This document shows positions 27,201 to 34,657 of a DNA stretch of 64,000 nt, one piece after another. The position numbers were made by a program, and so were the translations under genes. How positions within the stretch are numbered: the first letter of the stretch is position 1; each line of letters opens with the position of its first letter. The stretch comes from Firmicutes bacterium HGW-Firmicutes-7 (GTDB lineage Bacteria > Bacillota > Clostridia > Lachnospirales > Vallitaleaceae), in contig PGZO01000006.1 in assembly GCA_002841375.1 (NCBI GenBank), positions 148,063-212,062 on the forward strand, in the 5' to 3' direction. The notes under the pieces are model-generated. The model did not search any database. It was not told the DNA's origin and saw only the letters and a list, made by a program, of their open reading frames with translations.

Positions 27201-30200
27201 CTCCGGAATTAATTGCACTCCCTCTAATAATTCCATAAATATTGTCGTTGTCTTTTTCAGCATCACCAAGTCGTTTTAGCAAAACTGCGCCAACTCCTTC
27301 TCCAAAAACTGTACCATTTGCCCCTTTTCCAAAAGGCCTACATACGCCATCAGCAGAATGAAAATGTATTTGTGCATATTGAATCCATCTACTTGGGTGA
27401 ATAAACAAGTTAATGCCACCAACCACTGCTGTATTACATTCTCTTCGTCTTAGGCTTTCATATGCCAAATGAACTGCTGTGCCTGAACCAGAACAAGCTG
27501 TATTGATCGATAAGCTTGGACCATTGAAATCATAGCAATAAGAAACCCTATTTGGAATCTGATAAAAGTCTGTATCCCTGTACGAACTTATTCCTTTCAA
27601 GGAAGCTTCGTCAGCAAGTGTACCATAATCACTTGCAACTACAGCCGCAAAAACCCCTGTATTTCTGTCTATATTTTCCACTGTATAACCTGCATCTTCA
27701 AGAAGTCCCCATACGACTTGAAGGAATAATCTTTGTTGAGGATCCATTAACTGGGCCTCTTTTGGGGAGATATTAAAAAAGCTTGCCTCAAATTTATCTA
27801 TATCGTCAATAAATGCGCCCCATTTACTATAAGTTTTATCTGGCTTATTTCCATTAGGGTCAAATATTAGATCTAAATTCCAACGTTCACGGGGTACTTC
27901 TGTGATACAGTCTTGTCCCTTTAATAAAATATTCCAAAATTCCGAGATTGTTTTCGCATTAGGATATAAGCCATTTATTCCTATAATTGCTACATCTTCA
28001 TTAAGGTCTAAATTATTTAAATTCTTTTGCTCTTTATCTAATACGATGGTGTTCTTTTCATCACTGATAGAAGAACGGACTATTTTGTCTCTTATCGATG
28101 GATATTTTGTTTTCAATTTTTCGCTATAATTTTCGAGTAGGTATTGGGCAATACTTTTCAAATTTCGACATTCAAATAATAATGTAGACGGTATTTCTAA
28201 ATATTCATTGCCTAAACTTACCATTATATCCATGATTTTAAAGGAGTCTATATGATACTGATCAAGTTCCTCCTCCCCACTTAATTCTTCATAAGGTATA
28301 CTTAAATGCTTTGAAAAAAGAACTTTTATTTCATCTAAAACGTGATGAAATAGAGTTGTAGCGTCGTTTATATCGTCATTGTCTTTCCTTTGATTACGAT
28401 CGCATTTAGTGATAGAACGATGAATAGATTGATCCTCTAATAATTTAATTTCTTTTGACAATGCAAATATATCAGAAAGATCTACATATATTCTCTCCAA
28501 TTGTTTTTCCTTTTCTCTTGTGTACACAGACAACGTGTGGCTGCTTTGTTTTTCGCGGTGTGCGATAATATCCATTTTATGCGTGGAATATTTTGTGGAA
28601 TTCATCGATATTGTAGACAAGTAATCTGTTGGGATTAAATAAGTTGTAATAGATTTATCTTCAAACACTTTATAAGCACAGCCTATCTCTTGTAAGAACA
28701 ATTTGGCTGGTTCATTTTTATTTGTATGATTAAATAGAATTTCTATTTTTTCAAGATTTCTTTCTTTAGCGTACTTTCCTAACTCAGCAATCATTTCATA
28801 CTCAACACCACGTCCTAGAACTCGACAGCTAAGTAAGAACGTATCAACTACTAGATTTTTCTTATCTTCTTTAGTGATCATTACGCCAACTAATCCATAA
28901 GAACCAAATCTATCTGCAACTGTTACAGTTAAACATTTATACTCTTTACCCTGCATTATTTCATTGATTTCAATTGGCTTACGTCTAATAGACGTAAAAT
29001 TAAATTGATTCGTTCTTTCCGTTAGTTGAGAAACCCTTGACACGTTATCTTCTGTTGCTGAATTTATTTCAACATTAAGATTTAGGCTTTTAATAAATTC
29101 TTCGTAATCACCACTATCTTCTTCTAAATGTGACCTTTCAACATTTGCTTGATATAGCTGTGTTCTAATCTTATCTTCCTCGGTAACAAAATATTGATCT
29201 AAAGGCCAAAAATGGTTAAGCAGCTTCACGGATTCAGACCACATAATCGTTAAAACTTCTGGACAATTCGCTCTTACTTCCGAACATTCTAATGGATTAT
29301 CGTCAATGAAAATGAAACTATCTAAACCTAAATTAAGTGTTTGTGCTAATTCTTTAATATTTTCTGATTTTGATTTCCAATTAATTTTGCTAGCAGTAAT
29401 GTGCTTTCTTTTTAAAGGCATAGACTTTTTTTCATCAAAAACTTTCCATGCATCCTCTTCTGCATTTTTACTACATAAACACAATAGCTTTCCTTGTTCT
29501 GTCTGTTGAACCAAAAAGCTTTGCAAGGCATAATAAGGTCCTTTGACTGTTACACCCTTAGCACCGACCTCGCCACAAACACCTTTCCATAAAGTATTGT
29601 CACAATCACATACAATCACTTTATAAGGTTTATTTTTTAATTGATAAAATCTCCTGTTAACCAGTGTTCCTAACATATTATAATATTCTATCGTAAAAGG
29701 AACATGTCCCATTTTATCTCTAGCAGGATCAAATATTTTACTAATACCATAATGAATATGATATTGGGAAGTATTTAGTACACCAATTGACTTAATATCC
29801 TTTAATGCCATGACTAATTGATTTTCCAAGTCATCAAAAAGTGGGAGGACTTTAGGTTCATCGTTCTCGCACACTGAAAATGGACAAATCATCAATATTG
29901 TAAAAGCATTAGATCTTCTAGAAAATACCTGTAATGCACAAATAAATTTATCTAATGTCGTTTTCAAGAAGTCAATCTCTTCTTGTGCTATTACTAATTC
30001 TTCATTACTGTCATTACTTGCAACGACTTCTCTATAACGAAGCCAATCTCCAAATCTTAATAAAATAACATTCATTCCTCTTTTGTTATTTGAAAGTAAG
30101 CTACTTGGATTTAATAACTCTTGAAATACCTGATTGTATTGTGCAAATTTTATATTTACAGAAAAATTTAATTCCTTTTTCCAAAAATTCAGACTCGATA

Positions 30201-31119
30201 ATAAGGGTTCACTTGTAAAAGTAGAGGCAATTGCAATTGTATTTTCATTTTCAACTTCCTCTCGTATGGGAAAACTAGCTTCAATTAGCCAATTTTCTTT
30301 TCTAACACAAACATTCAACTCACCATGACATATCATCTGACCGGAATGATAAATCTCAATATTGATACCAAGTATTCCTAAACTACTATTATAATAAGTT
30401 GATGAAGCCTTATAATCCAAACCATCATAAACATAATGATCTACTTCGTTAAATGTCATATCTAACTTCATACAAAGTGATCTTCTTCCTGGAAGAATCA
30501 TACCCGCAATATAGCTGCACATCATTAATGCGTCAATATGTATTGGCCTTACAACACTATCAGCTAGAAAAAATTGTTTTTTTAATTTTTCAACAGCTAA
30601 TTCATCTGTACTATAGCTTCCGGTTTTTATAACACCTTTTTGAAGGTCTTGCTCACAATAATCTAAAGAAACCTCTTGCAACGATTCTAAATAGTCAGAA
30701 TTCAAATGTAAATCAACTATTTTATCATTTTTTGTGTTTCTAACAACCGGATTCATTTTCTTATAAAAGGTTTTTAAGCTCATATATGTGTTTTCCTCGT
30801 CAAAAACCTCTATCAACTCCTTGGAATTGTCACGATCTACCCTTAACAGGTATTCAATGTCTGTATACATTGGAACCGTAAATTTTATTTCAACATGATT
30901 CAATTCCATTTCAAATTTTCTTTCTATCTTACCTAAACAAGCCAACGCACCTAAAAAACCAAATAACATGGGTTGACCATATACCGTTTTCTCTGCGTAA
31001 GAATGATCCATATGTAATGGACTTCTGTCATGACTGGCTAATGAAAAGTTTACAAGATCCTCCTTTAAAAAATGCAAATTATCATGATGCGAACTTACGT
31101 CATTGTTCTTCCTCATCAC
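21226..31119 (-). CDS. Trans-AT polyketide synthase: double hotdog-FkbH-ACP / KS-KR-ACP / KS-DH
   Basis: This 3297-residue protein is the first gene of the operon and the probable loading protein. Residues about 25-290 contain two hotdog-like segments; the first has the MaoC-type motif SHDRSPLHMD. Residues about 310-870 are FkbH-like: an N-terminal part with YNQVFQELL, a HAD motif DCDNTLWKG near 505, CSKN, RTNQFN and a GNAT-like C-terminal part (SCRVLGRG). FkbH proteins load glyceryl or lactyl units from 1,3-bisphosphoglycerate onto an ACP. ACP1 (HIDSFKI near 957), KS1 (1040-1475, NTACSGSG near 1207, EAHGTGT, NFGHSES), KR (TGGLGGLG near 1945), ACP2 (near 2249), KS2 (2340-2773, DTMCASS) and DH (DHIIAGQKLLPG near 2984, IDGALHP near 3148) follow. 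The matching KR is on the next protein. KR1 lacks the B-type Asp (LKS), so an L-hydroxyl is inferred. There is no AT domain. Confidence 0.95.
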   Translation of the reverse strand: MMRKNNDVSSHHDNLHFLKEDLVNFSLASHDRSPLHMDHSYAEKTVYGQPMLFGFLGALACLGKIERKFEMELNHVEIKFTVPMYTDIEYLLRVDRDNSKELIEVFDEENTYMSLKTFYKKMNPVVRNTKNDKIVDLHLNSDYLESLQEVSLDYCEQDLQKGVIKTGSYSTDELAVEKLKKQFFLADSVVRPIHIDALMMCSYIAGMILPGRRSLCMKLDMTFNEVDHYVYDGLDYKASSTYYNSSLGILGINIEIYHSGQMICHGELNVCVRKENWLIEASFPIREEVENENTIAIASTFTSEPLLSSLNFWKKELNFSVNIKFAQYNQVFQELLNPSSLLSNNKRGMNVILLRFGDWLRYREVVASNDSNEELVIAQEEIDFLKTTLDKFICALQVFSRRSNAFTILMICPFSVCENDEPKVLPLFDDLENQLVMALKDIKSIGVLNTSQYHIHYGISKIFDPARDKMGHVPFTIEYYNMLGTLVNRRFYQLKNKPYKVIVCDCDNTLWKGVCGEVGAKGVTVKGPYYALQSFLVQQTEQGKLLCLCSKNAEEDAWKVFDEKKSMPLKRKHITASKINWKSKSENIKELAQTLNLGLDSFIFIDDNPLECSEVRANCPEVLTIMWSESVKLLNHFWPLDQYFVTEEDKIRTQLYQANVERSHLEEDSGDYEEFIKSLNLNVEINSATEDNVSRVSQLTERTNQFNFTSIRRKPIEINEIMQGKEYKCLTVTVADRFGSYGLVGVMITKEDKKNLVVDTFLLSCRVLGRGVEYEMIAELGKYAKERNLEKIEILFNHTNKNEPAKLFLQEIGCAYKVFEDKSITTYLIPTDYLSTISMNSTKYSTHKMDIIAHREKQSSHTLSVYTREKEKQLERIYVDLSDIFALSKEIKLLEDQSIHRSITKCDRNQRKDNDDINDATTLFHHVLDEIKVLFSKHLSIPYEELSGEEELDQYHIDSFKIMDIMVSLGNEYLEIPSTLLFECRNLKSIAQYLLENYSEKLKTKYPSIRDKIVRSSISDEKNTIVLDKEQKNLNNLDLNEDVAIIGINGLYPNAKTISEFWNILLKGQDCITEVPRERWNLDLIFDPNGNKPDKTYSKWGAFIDDIDKFEASFFNISPKEAQLMDPQQRLFLQVVWGLLEDAGYTVENIDRNTGVFAAVVASDYGTLADEASLKGISSYRDTDFYQIPNRVSYCYDFNGPSLSINTACSGSGTAVHLAYESLRRRECNTAVVGGINLFIHPSRWIQYAQIHFHSADGVCRPFGKGANGTVFGEGVGAVLLKRLGDAEKDNDNIYGIIRGSAINSGGKTNGFTVPNPKAQAELITKALKQGQVNPRTIGYIEAHGTGTSLGDPIEFRGLTMAFKACSSMPNSQLDHQYCSLGSIKANFGHSESAAALSGMIKTMLQMKYETFVPSLNAVEVNPNIPFDNSPFIVQQKAEKWHRPILIEDGVEKTYPRRAGISSFGAGGSNSHIIIEEYIHKTRNNKVDAPQIIVLSSKNKKKLKQLICNLIGYLEKNQACEFEVRDGNKTITLEQIAYTFQVGRAAMEERVAFLASNMKELIDTLKKLVNDQKNDENIFDGNVKATRAIVKGLYEDESDEFIQLMLRDSKLSKIAQLWVLGVEVKWDLVHDENPGRVSLPGYTFDGEKYWIPNTNNHNAQCLNNNTNSFQLACAVKEDSAIQVENYFGQFESPNDGLYVDEQVKEVTYYTFDFIEEEIFEEEAALVGNILIFDTNEELFTTIKEKYGKDFPVVLVKKGNDYIDHMDGTYEIDFLNKDDYVLLIEEYENKALPNKIIFKWDEKNELAEDLIEKQLEANFCSLLYLSQALMKKMPKEELTLLYVYSSEAGTLKPEHGAMGSFAKTIHQENPRFKYKIIDFNTMGNFKMESAWLADQFIKELNNKDKNAEIMYKEDKRFIKVYKKVEVDKDLNEKHVLRGKKVLREKGVYLITGGLGGLGFIFSQYLARNQKARLILTGRSELDARKLECIDKLISLGSEVIYIRADISSEEDVNNLIVQAKATYNEINGIIHSAGVLKSDFILTKKSEDIKDVFASKVKGAVLLDKATKDENLDFFVLFSSISGFMGSVGYCDYAVANSFMDYYALNRKELTKAGKRKGLSLAIAWPFWDEGGMRLSDWSISNLKNTIGLIPLQTECGIQALLDGLVLQHPNFVVMEGEEEKGLVAFEYNRGASHERIEASLENNDFSDSIGEEQLLQATAFFLKKLLSEETKVPVENIDSKEGLEIYGIDSIMIMSLTSQLEKLFGTLSKTLFFEYQTLEKLSQYLSENFKNVLIEILELAPKQKLEKNSFPEHTLTTKHKKRNEEVSQIEVEKEERNGEATDFAIIGISGQYPEALNLEAFWENLKAGKDSVIEIPQERWDYHIYFDPEKGKEGKVYSKWGAFLDHVDKFDPLFFNISPKEAKIMDPQERIFLQCAWHTFEDAGYSRTNVEGTSIGVFAGVTWGEYQLYGVEETLKGRPISTSSIYASVANRVSYIFNLHGPSIAVDTMCASSLTALHMACESIRTGECSMALAGGVNVSVHPNKYLYLSQGRFASSNGRCKAFGVGGDGYVPGEGVGAVLVKSLKQAELDSDHIYAVIKGTSINHGGKTNGYTVPSPNAQAELVVKALKKAKINPRSISYMEAHGTGTALGDPIEMKGLAKAFGEFTKDTQFCSIGSSKSNIGHLESAAGIAGLTKILLQMKYKMLVPSIHTEELNPNIDFNASPFYVQRELSEWKKPIVLENGVEIEYPRRAAVSSFGAGGSNSHVILEEYDSGSSIQLDQGDAYIIILSAKNSERLKVYAAQLYDFLQKPNRVSLKDMAYTLQVGREAMEERLAIVASSIEQLKERLMDFCNKTNTTMFYQNNLKKDKDKAKLLVGGKAGQAFINTLINERELNRLAALWVMGIEIEWPLLYKGTKPVRLSLPTYPFALESYWIIQGDYTKEVRQEQNKMTKIHPLIDHNTSNFREQKFETRLLGSEFYLLDHIIAGQKLLPGVACLEMATVAGEIAGERKVNYIKDTVWINPIAINENGQDIIINLYPSEHSAEYVISSKTLESEQTVHAQGVIHYDDHNDSKVAEVLDIHAIKNRCPVKTKKVGYYEKLRSLGFNYGPSFQPVQEIVQNRKEVLAYLELPDELISEFNEFTLHPSLIDGALHPTVALLDTIDTDPSTIYLPFMLEELINIKPLVKNCYSYVTLEDQLTPESTLKKYNIKILNELGEVLIIIKAFTTKLRKKEIKQEEIKQVVGIKEVGIEPKEIETKKGIVTENNDERILDLFQKLAQGNLEVNQVERIMRR

Positions 31120-31203
31120 TTCAACACTCCCTTTACTTGTATAATGTTAATAGTAATATACTATAACAAAATACCCCCTAACCTTTTTCTCTATTTTATT
31201 TAC

Positions 31204-31232
31204 ATATTATCTTATTTTATTATATGTGTCAA
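31204..31232 (-). promoter_or_regulatory. Candidate promoter of the PKS-NRPS operon
   Basis: On the minus strand TTGACA (31232-31227) is followed after 17 bases by TAATAT (31209-31204), about 85 bases upstream of the first PKS start codon. The -35 is a consensus match and the -10 matches at four of six positions; GATAAT with 15-base spacing is an alternative. The leader of about 85 bases contains no obvious operator. Confidence 0.45.
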
Positions 31233-31341
31233 TAAGTTATTAATCATATCGGTATGTTTTGCTATAAGCCTGTTTTAATATTTAATATTATAAGTTAATA
31301 CAAGGTTTCTTAAAATATTATATAAATATAATTGGTATTTG

Positions 31342-31390
31342 ACAAAAAAAGTCATTAAATAATGTATTATTATTTAATGACTTTTTTTGT
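31342..31390 (-). terminator. Intrinsic terminator of queA-sipS, possibly bidirectional
   Basis: Two perfect 20-base inverted arms (31342-31361 and 31371-31390) flank a 9-base loop that can pair further. Seven T's occur at the 3' side on the minus strand and seven A's at the mirrored position. It lies about 90 bases after the sipS stop and upstream of the PKS promoter, insulating the two units. Confidence 0.85.
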
Positions 31391-31476
31391 TATAGTACTT
31401 ATTTATTATGTTTTTTTAGGGTATTATGTCTAATTAGTCATATGAAAAACACATTTCTTAAACACTTTTCTTCTGA

Positions 31477-32076
31477 TTAATCTAACAACCCAATTTTATT
31501 TAAGGGATAAATTCTAAAAACTGCAATTCCTTCAATTTGATTTAGTCCAACACATCCAAATTCTCTACTGTCTAGGCTTACTGCACGATTATCACCTAAT
31601 ACAAACACCTCTCCCTGTTGAACTGTAAATGGCACAGCTAAACCTTTTGGATCCGTTACAGTATTTGCATAAGGTTCAATTAATTCTTCATCATTGATAT
31701 AGACTTTACCCTCTTTAATATCTACCGTATCTCCTGGAAGACCTATTACGCGTTTAACTAATCTGTTTTCATTATCTATCTTACGAAACTTATTATACAT
31801 ATCAACATATAATCTTTGTATTTTCCCCAAAAAAGTATTGGATACATCAACACCTTCAAGTAACACGACTATATCTCCTTTTTTAGGTGCACTAAAAAGC
31901 AATGAAACCTTTTCAATAATGATTGCATCATTTTCAACTAAAGTTTGCTCCATAGATTTCTGCTGAACCTGTGAAAAAGTAAAAATTTGTGTGCTAATAA
32001 GCGTAGCTATTGCGATAGCTATTATGATAACTTTAAGATAATCAAAAACTTCTTTTAATATTTTGCTGTTCATCAA
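31477..32076 (-). CDS. sipS: Type I signal peptidase
   Basis: This 199-residue membrane-bound serine protease removes signal peptides from exported proteins. One N-terminal membrane anchor (about residues 15-33) is followed by the catalytic Ser41 in QQKSMEQTL and the Lys108 of RLVKRVIGLPGD, then the GDNR and DSREFG boxes typical of the S26 family. The usual SMxPTL has Glu instead of Pro here. The start is preceded by AAGGAGA in the short gap after queA, so the two genes form an operon ending at the strong hairpin at 31342-31390. Bacillota often carry several paralogues, so the exact symbol is approximate. Confidence 0.92.
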   Translation of the reverse strand: MMNSKILKEVFDYLKVIIIAIAIATLISTQIFTFSQVQQKSMEQTLVENDAIIIEKVSLLFSAPKKGDIVVLLEGVDVSNTFLGKIQRLYVDMYNKFRKIDNENRLVKRVIGLPGDTVDIKEGKVYINDEELIEPYANTVTDPKGLAVPFTVQQGEVFVLGDNRAVSLDSREFGCVGLNQIEGIAVFRIYPLNKIGLLD

Positions 32077-32085
32077 TACGTCTCC

Positions 32086-33111
32086 TTATTTAATTAACAT
32101 AGCGTCCCCAAAGCTAAAAAAGCGATACTTCTCATTAATGGCTTCATTGTAAGCTTTTAAGATAAAATCTCTATCTGCAAAAGCGCTAACAAGCATCATT
32201 AGTGTTGATTCAGGTAAGTGAAAATTAGTTATTAGTGCATCCACAACTTTAAATTTATATCCTGGGTAAATAAAAATATCGGTATTCCCTCTTTTCTCTT
32301 CAACAAGACCTTCTTCGTTACTAACTGATTCTAACACTCTTGAGCTAGTAGTGCCAACAGAAATTATCTTTCCACCATTTCTTTTCGTCTTATTAATAAT
32401 CTGGGCTTGATCTGCATCAATCCAAAAGTACTCTGAATGCATATTATGTTCTAGTATGTTTTCCACTTTTACTGGACGAAAGGTTCCAAGTCCTACGTGC
32501 AATGTAACATAAGCTATTTTTATACCTTTTTCTAATATTTTTCCCATTAATTCAGGTGTAAAATGTAATCCTGCGGTTGGCGCAGCTGATGACCCTTTAT
32601 ACTTTGAGTATACCGTCTGATAACGTTCTTTATCTTCTAACTGTTTCGTGATATATGGTGGTAGCGGCATTTCACCCAATGTATCTAGTACCTCTTCAAA
32701 TATACCTTCATACTCAAACTGAACAATGCGATTGCCACCTTCAATTATTTCCAATACCGTAGCCTTTAATAGCCCATTACCGAAAATAAATTTATCGTTA
32801 GGCTTTGCTTTCTTTCCTGGCTTTACCATAACTTCCCATTGATCATTTTGTTTTCTTTTAAGTAGTAAGAACTCCATCTTACTTTGTGTTTCGAATTTTT
32901 CGCCCATTAATCTTGCTGGAATGACTCTTGTATTATTGAGTACTAGACAATCACCTTCGCTAAAAAAATCCAATATATCTTTAAAAACCTTATGCTCTAT
33001 CGTTTTACTGTCTCTATCTAAAACAAGTAGTCTTGAATTTGATCTTTCTTGTAACGGCTCTTGTGCAATGAGCTCCTGTGGTAGGGAAAAACTAAAGTCA
33101 CTTAATTTCAT
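32086..33111 (-). CDS. queA: S-adenosylmethionine:tRNA ribosyltransferase-isomerase
   Basis: This 341-residue enzyme transfers and isomerises the ribosyl moiety of SAM onto 7-aminomethyl-7-deazaguanine in tRNA, forming epoxyqueuosine. Full-length family features are visible: the N-terminal [60 protein letters not shown] and the C-terminal [17 protein letters not shown]. The usual partner tgt is not next to it. sipS follows after nine bases. Confidence 0.96.
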   Translation of the reverse strand: MKLSDFSFSLPQELIAQEPLQERSNSRLLVLDRDSKTIEHKVFKDILDFFSEGDCLVLNNTRVIPARLMGEKFETQSKMEFLLLKRKQNDQWEVMVKPGKKAKPNDKFIFGNGLLKATVLEIIEGGNRIVQFEYEGIFEEVLDTLGEMPLPPYITKQLEDKERYQTVYSKYKGSSAAPTAGLHFTPELMGKILEKGIKIAYVTLHVGLGTFRPVKVENILEHNMHSEYFWIDADQAQIINKTKRNGGKIISVGTTSSRVLESVSNEEGLVEEKRGNTDIFIYPGYKFKVVDALITNFHLPESTLMMLVSAFADRDFILKAYNEAINEKYRFFSFGDAMLIK

Positions 33112-33358
33112 TTGTTACTCCTTATAATTATCTACATATTTAAGGTATAAATCGCTTTAAATTATAAATAATAAAGAAGATGAAGTCAACAACTATTTGC
33201 TATATACTAATTACATATATTTTAAAATGAAGAAAAATGAAATGTTTTCATAACATAAATTGTATTTTTAACAAAAATATATGTACAAATCCCTAAATTG
33301 TGTTAAAATAAGAATGGGAGCTGTATTGCAAAATAATTATAATACGGAGATGAACTAA

Positions 33359-34609
33359 ATGTACAATATTTCAAACTTACTTCATGACGACAAACTCAAC
33401 ATCGAATATTTAGAAGACATCAGTAAAACCCTCTATTATTCAACTGGCATTTCTGTTACTGTGTTAAATGAATCTAACAATTCTATTTACAGCTTTGGCG
33501 GTAATACTTCCATCTTAGATTCATTTGATGATGTGCTTTATGGTTTAACAAACCATATTTACAAAATCCAAGCACGAGCAATTAATGGAATCAGCACCTT
33601 TACTACAATTTATGGATTCTCATTTATTACCGCAATTATTGCAAATGAGAATAACTATTATGGCGCAATTCTACTTGGACCTGTACTTACTGAACAACCA
33701 AGTGAACGTATCATCAATGAGATACTAAAAAGAAACAATTTACCACTTTCTAAAAGATCAATTGTCGAAAATGCTATTAAGAAAATTTCAGTAATTAACA
33801 ATGCACGAAACTTTTATGTATGTAAATTATTAAATAGCATCTTATCTGCAACACCATTATTGGAGCAAGATAGCTTTGGCGTTAATCTTAAACCCGAAGA
33901 AATTAACGACGATTATATTTTTGAAAACACAACCGAGGTTGCTAACTATAACTATGGTCTTGAAAGATTATTTATGAGCAAAGTATCCTCTGGTGATATT
34001 GAAACGGTTAAAAATTTGTTTAAAGATCAAATTAAAACACTTTATTTTACTAATTTAGGCACAGAAAGCCTTAGACCAGTAAAAAATAATGGGATTGTAT
34101 TTAGCACTTTACTTGCAAGAGCTGCCATTACTGGTGGCGTTGAACCTGATATTGCATTATCTCATGCAGATCTATATACAAAAAAAATAGAAGATATCTA
34201 TAGGTACAACGAGTTAATCAATGTAATTGAACAAATGGTGCTTCAATTTACTGACTTTGTATTACAAACATCAGAAGTTAACCATGTAAGCGTTGTTAAA
34301 AAGGTATCTAAGTATATTCATAGTCACTTATCAGAACAAATTAGACTTAATGACGTCGCAGAATATGTCGATTTATCTCCTAATTATTTTTCATCATTAT
34401 TTAAGAGAGAAATGGGAATAGCATTTGCAGACTATGTAAATGAAATTAGAATTAAAGAAAGTCAATTTCTTCTTGAAACTACTGATTACTCCATAGTAGA
34501 CATTGCAGTTGCTGTAGGATTTAACAATCAAAACTACTTTACTACAATTTTCAGGAAACATACTGGCACTACGCCAAAGCAATTTAGAATGAAATCTTCA
34601 ATCAAATAA
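33359..34609 (+). CDS. AraC-family transcriptional regulator with an N-terminal sensory domain
   Basis: This 416-residue protein has a C-terminal AraC-type double helix-turn-helix (about residues 315-415; landmarks LNDVAEYVDLSPNYFSSLF, IVDIAVAVGFNNQNYFT and GTTPKQFR). Its N-terminal ~160 residues resemble the PocR/YesN-type sensory fold that binds a small ligand; that part is a guess from layout (SFGG, FITAIIANENNYYGAILLGPV). It is transcribed divergently from queA, with a 247-base intergenic region holding both promoters. A symmetric terminator follows. No dedicated target is adjacent, and the start of the PKS operon is only about 2.2 kb away, so regulation of that operon is possible but unproven. 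Confidence 0.9.
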   Translation: MYNISNLLHDDKLNIEYLEDISKTLYYSTGISVTVLNESNNSIYSFGGNTSILDSFDDVLYGLTNHIYKIQARAINGISTFTTIYGFSFITAIIANENNYYGAILLGPVLTEQPSERIINEILKRNNLPLSKRSIVENAIKKISVINNARNFYVCKLLNSILSATPLLEQDSFGVNLKPEEINDDYIFENTTEVANYNYGLERLFMSKVSSGDIETVKNLFKDQIKTLYFTNLGTESLRPVKNNGIVFSTLLARAAITGGVEPDIALSHADLYTKKIEDIYRYNELINVIEQMVLQFTDFVLQTSEVNHVSVVKKVSKYIHSHLSEQIRLNDVAEYVDLSPNYFSSLFKREMGIAFADYVNEIRIKESQFLLETTDYSIVDIAVAVGFNNQNYFTTIFRKHTGTTPKQFRMKSSIK

Positions 34610-34620
34610 CAATAAGAACA

Positions 34621-34650
34621 ATAAAAAACTAGCGTACGCTAGTTTTTTAT
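34621..34650. terminator. Bidirectional terminator between convergent genes
   Basis: The perfect 16-base palindrome ACTAGCGTACGCTAGT (34628-34643) is preceded by six A's and followed by six T's. It can serve both the AraC-type gene (plus) and the SpoIID-like gene (minus). Confidence 0.9.
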
Positions 34651-34657
34651 TGTTCTT

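Noticed and set aside
7083..31119. AT domains inside the PKS proteins.
   Set aside because: No GHSxG-type nucleophile region exists between KS and the processing domains; only short post-KS linkers are present.
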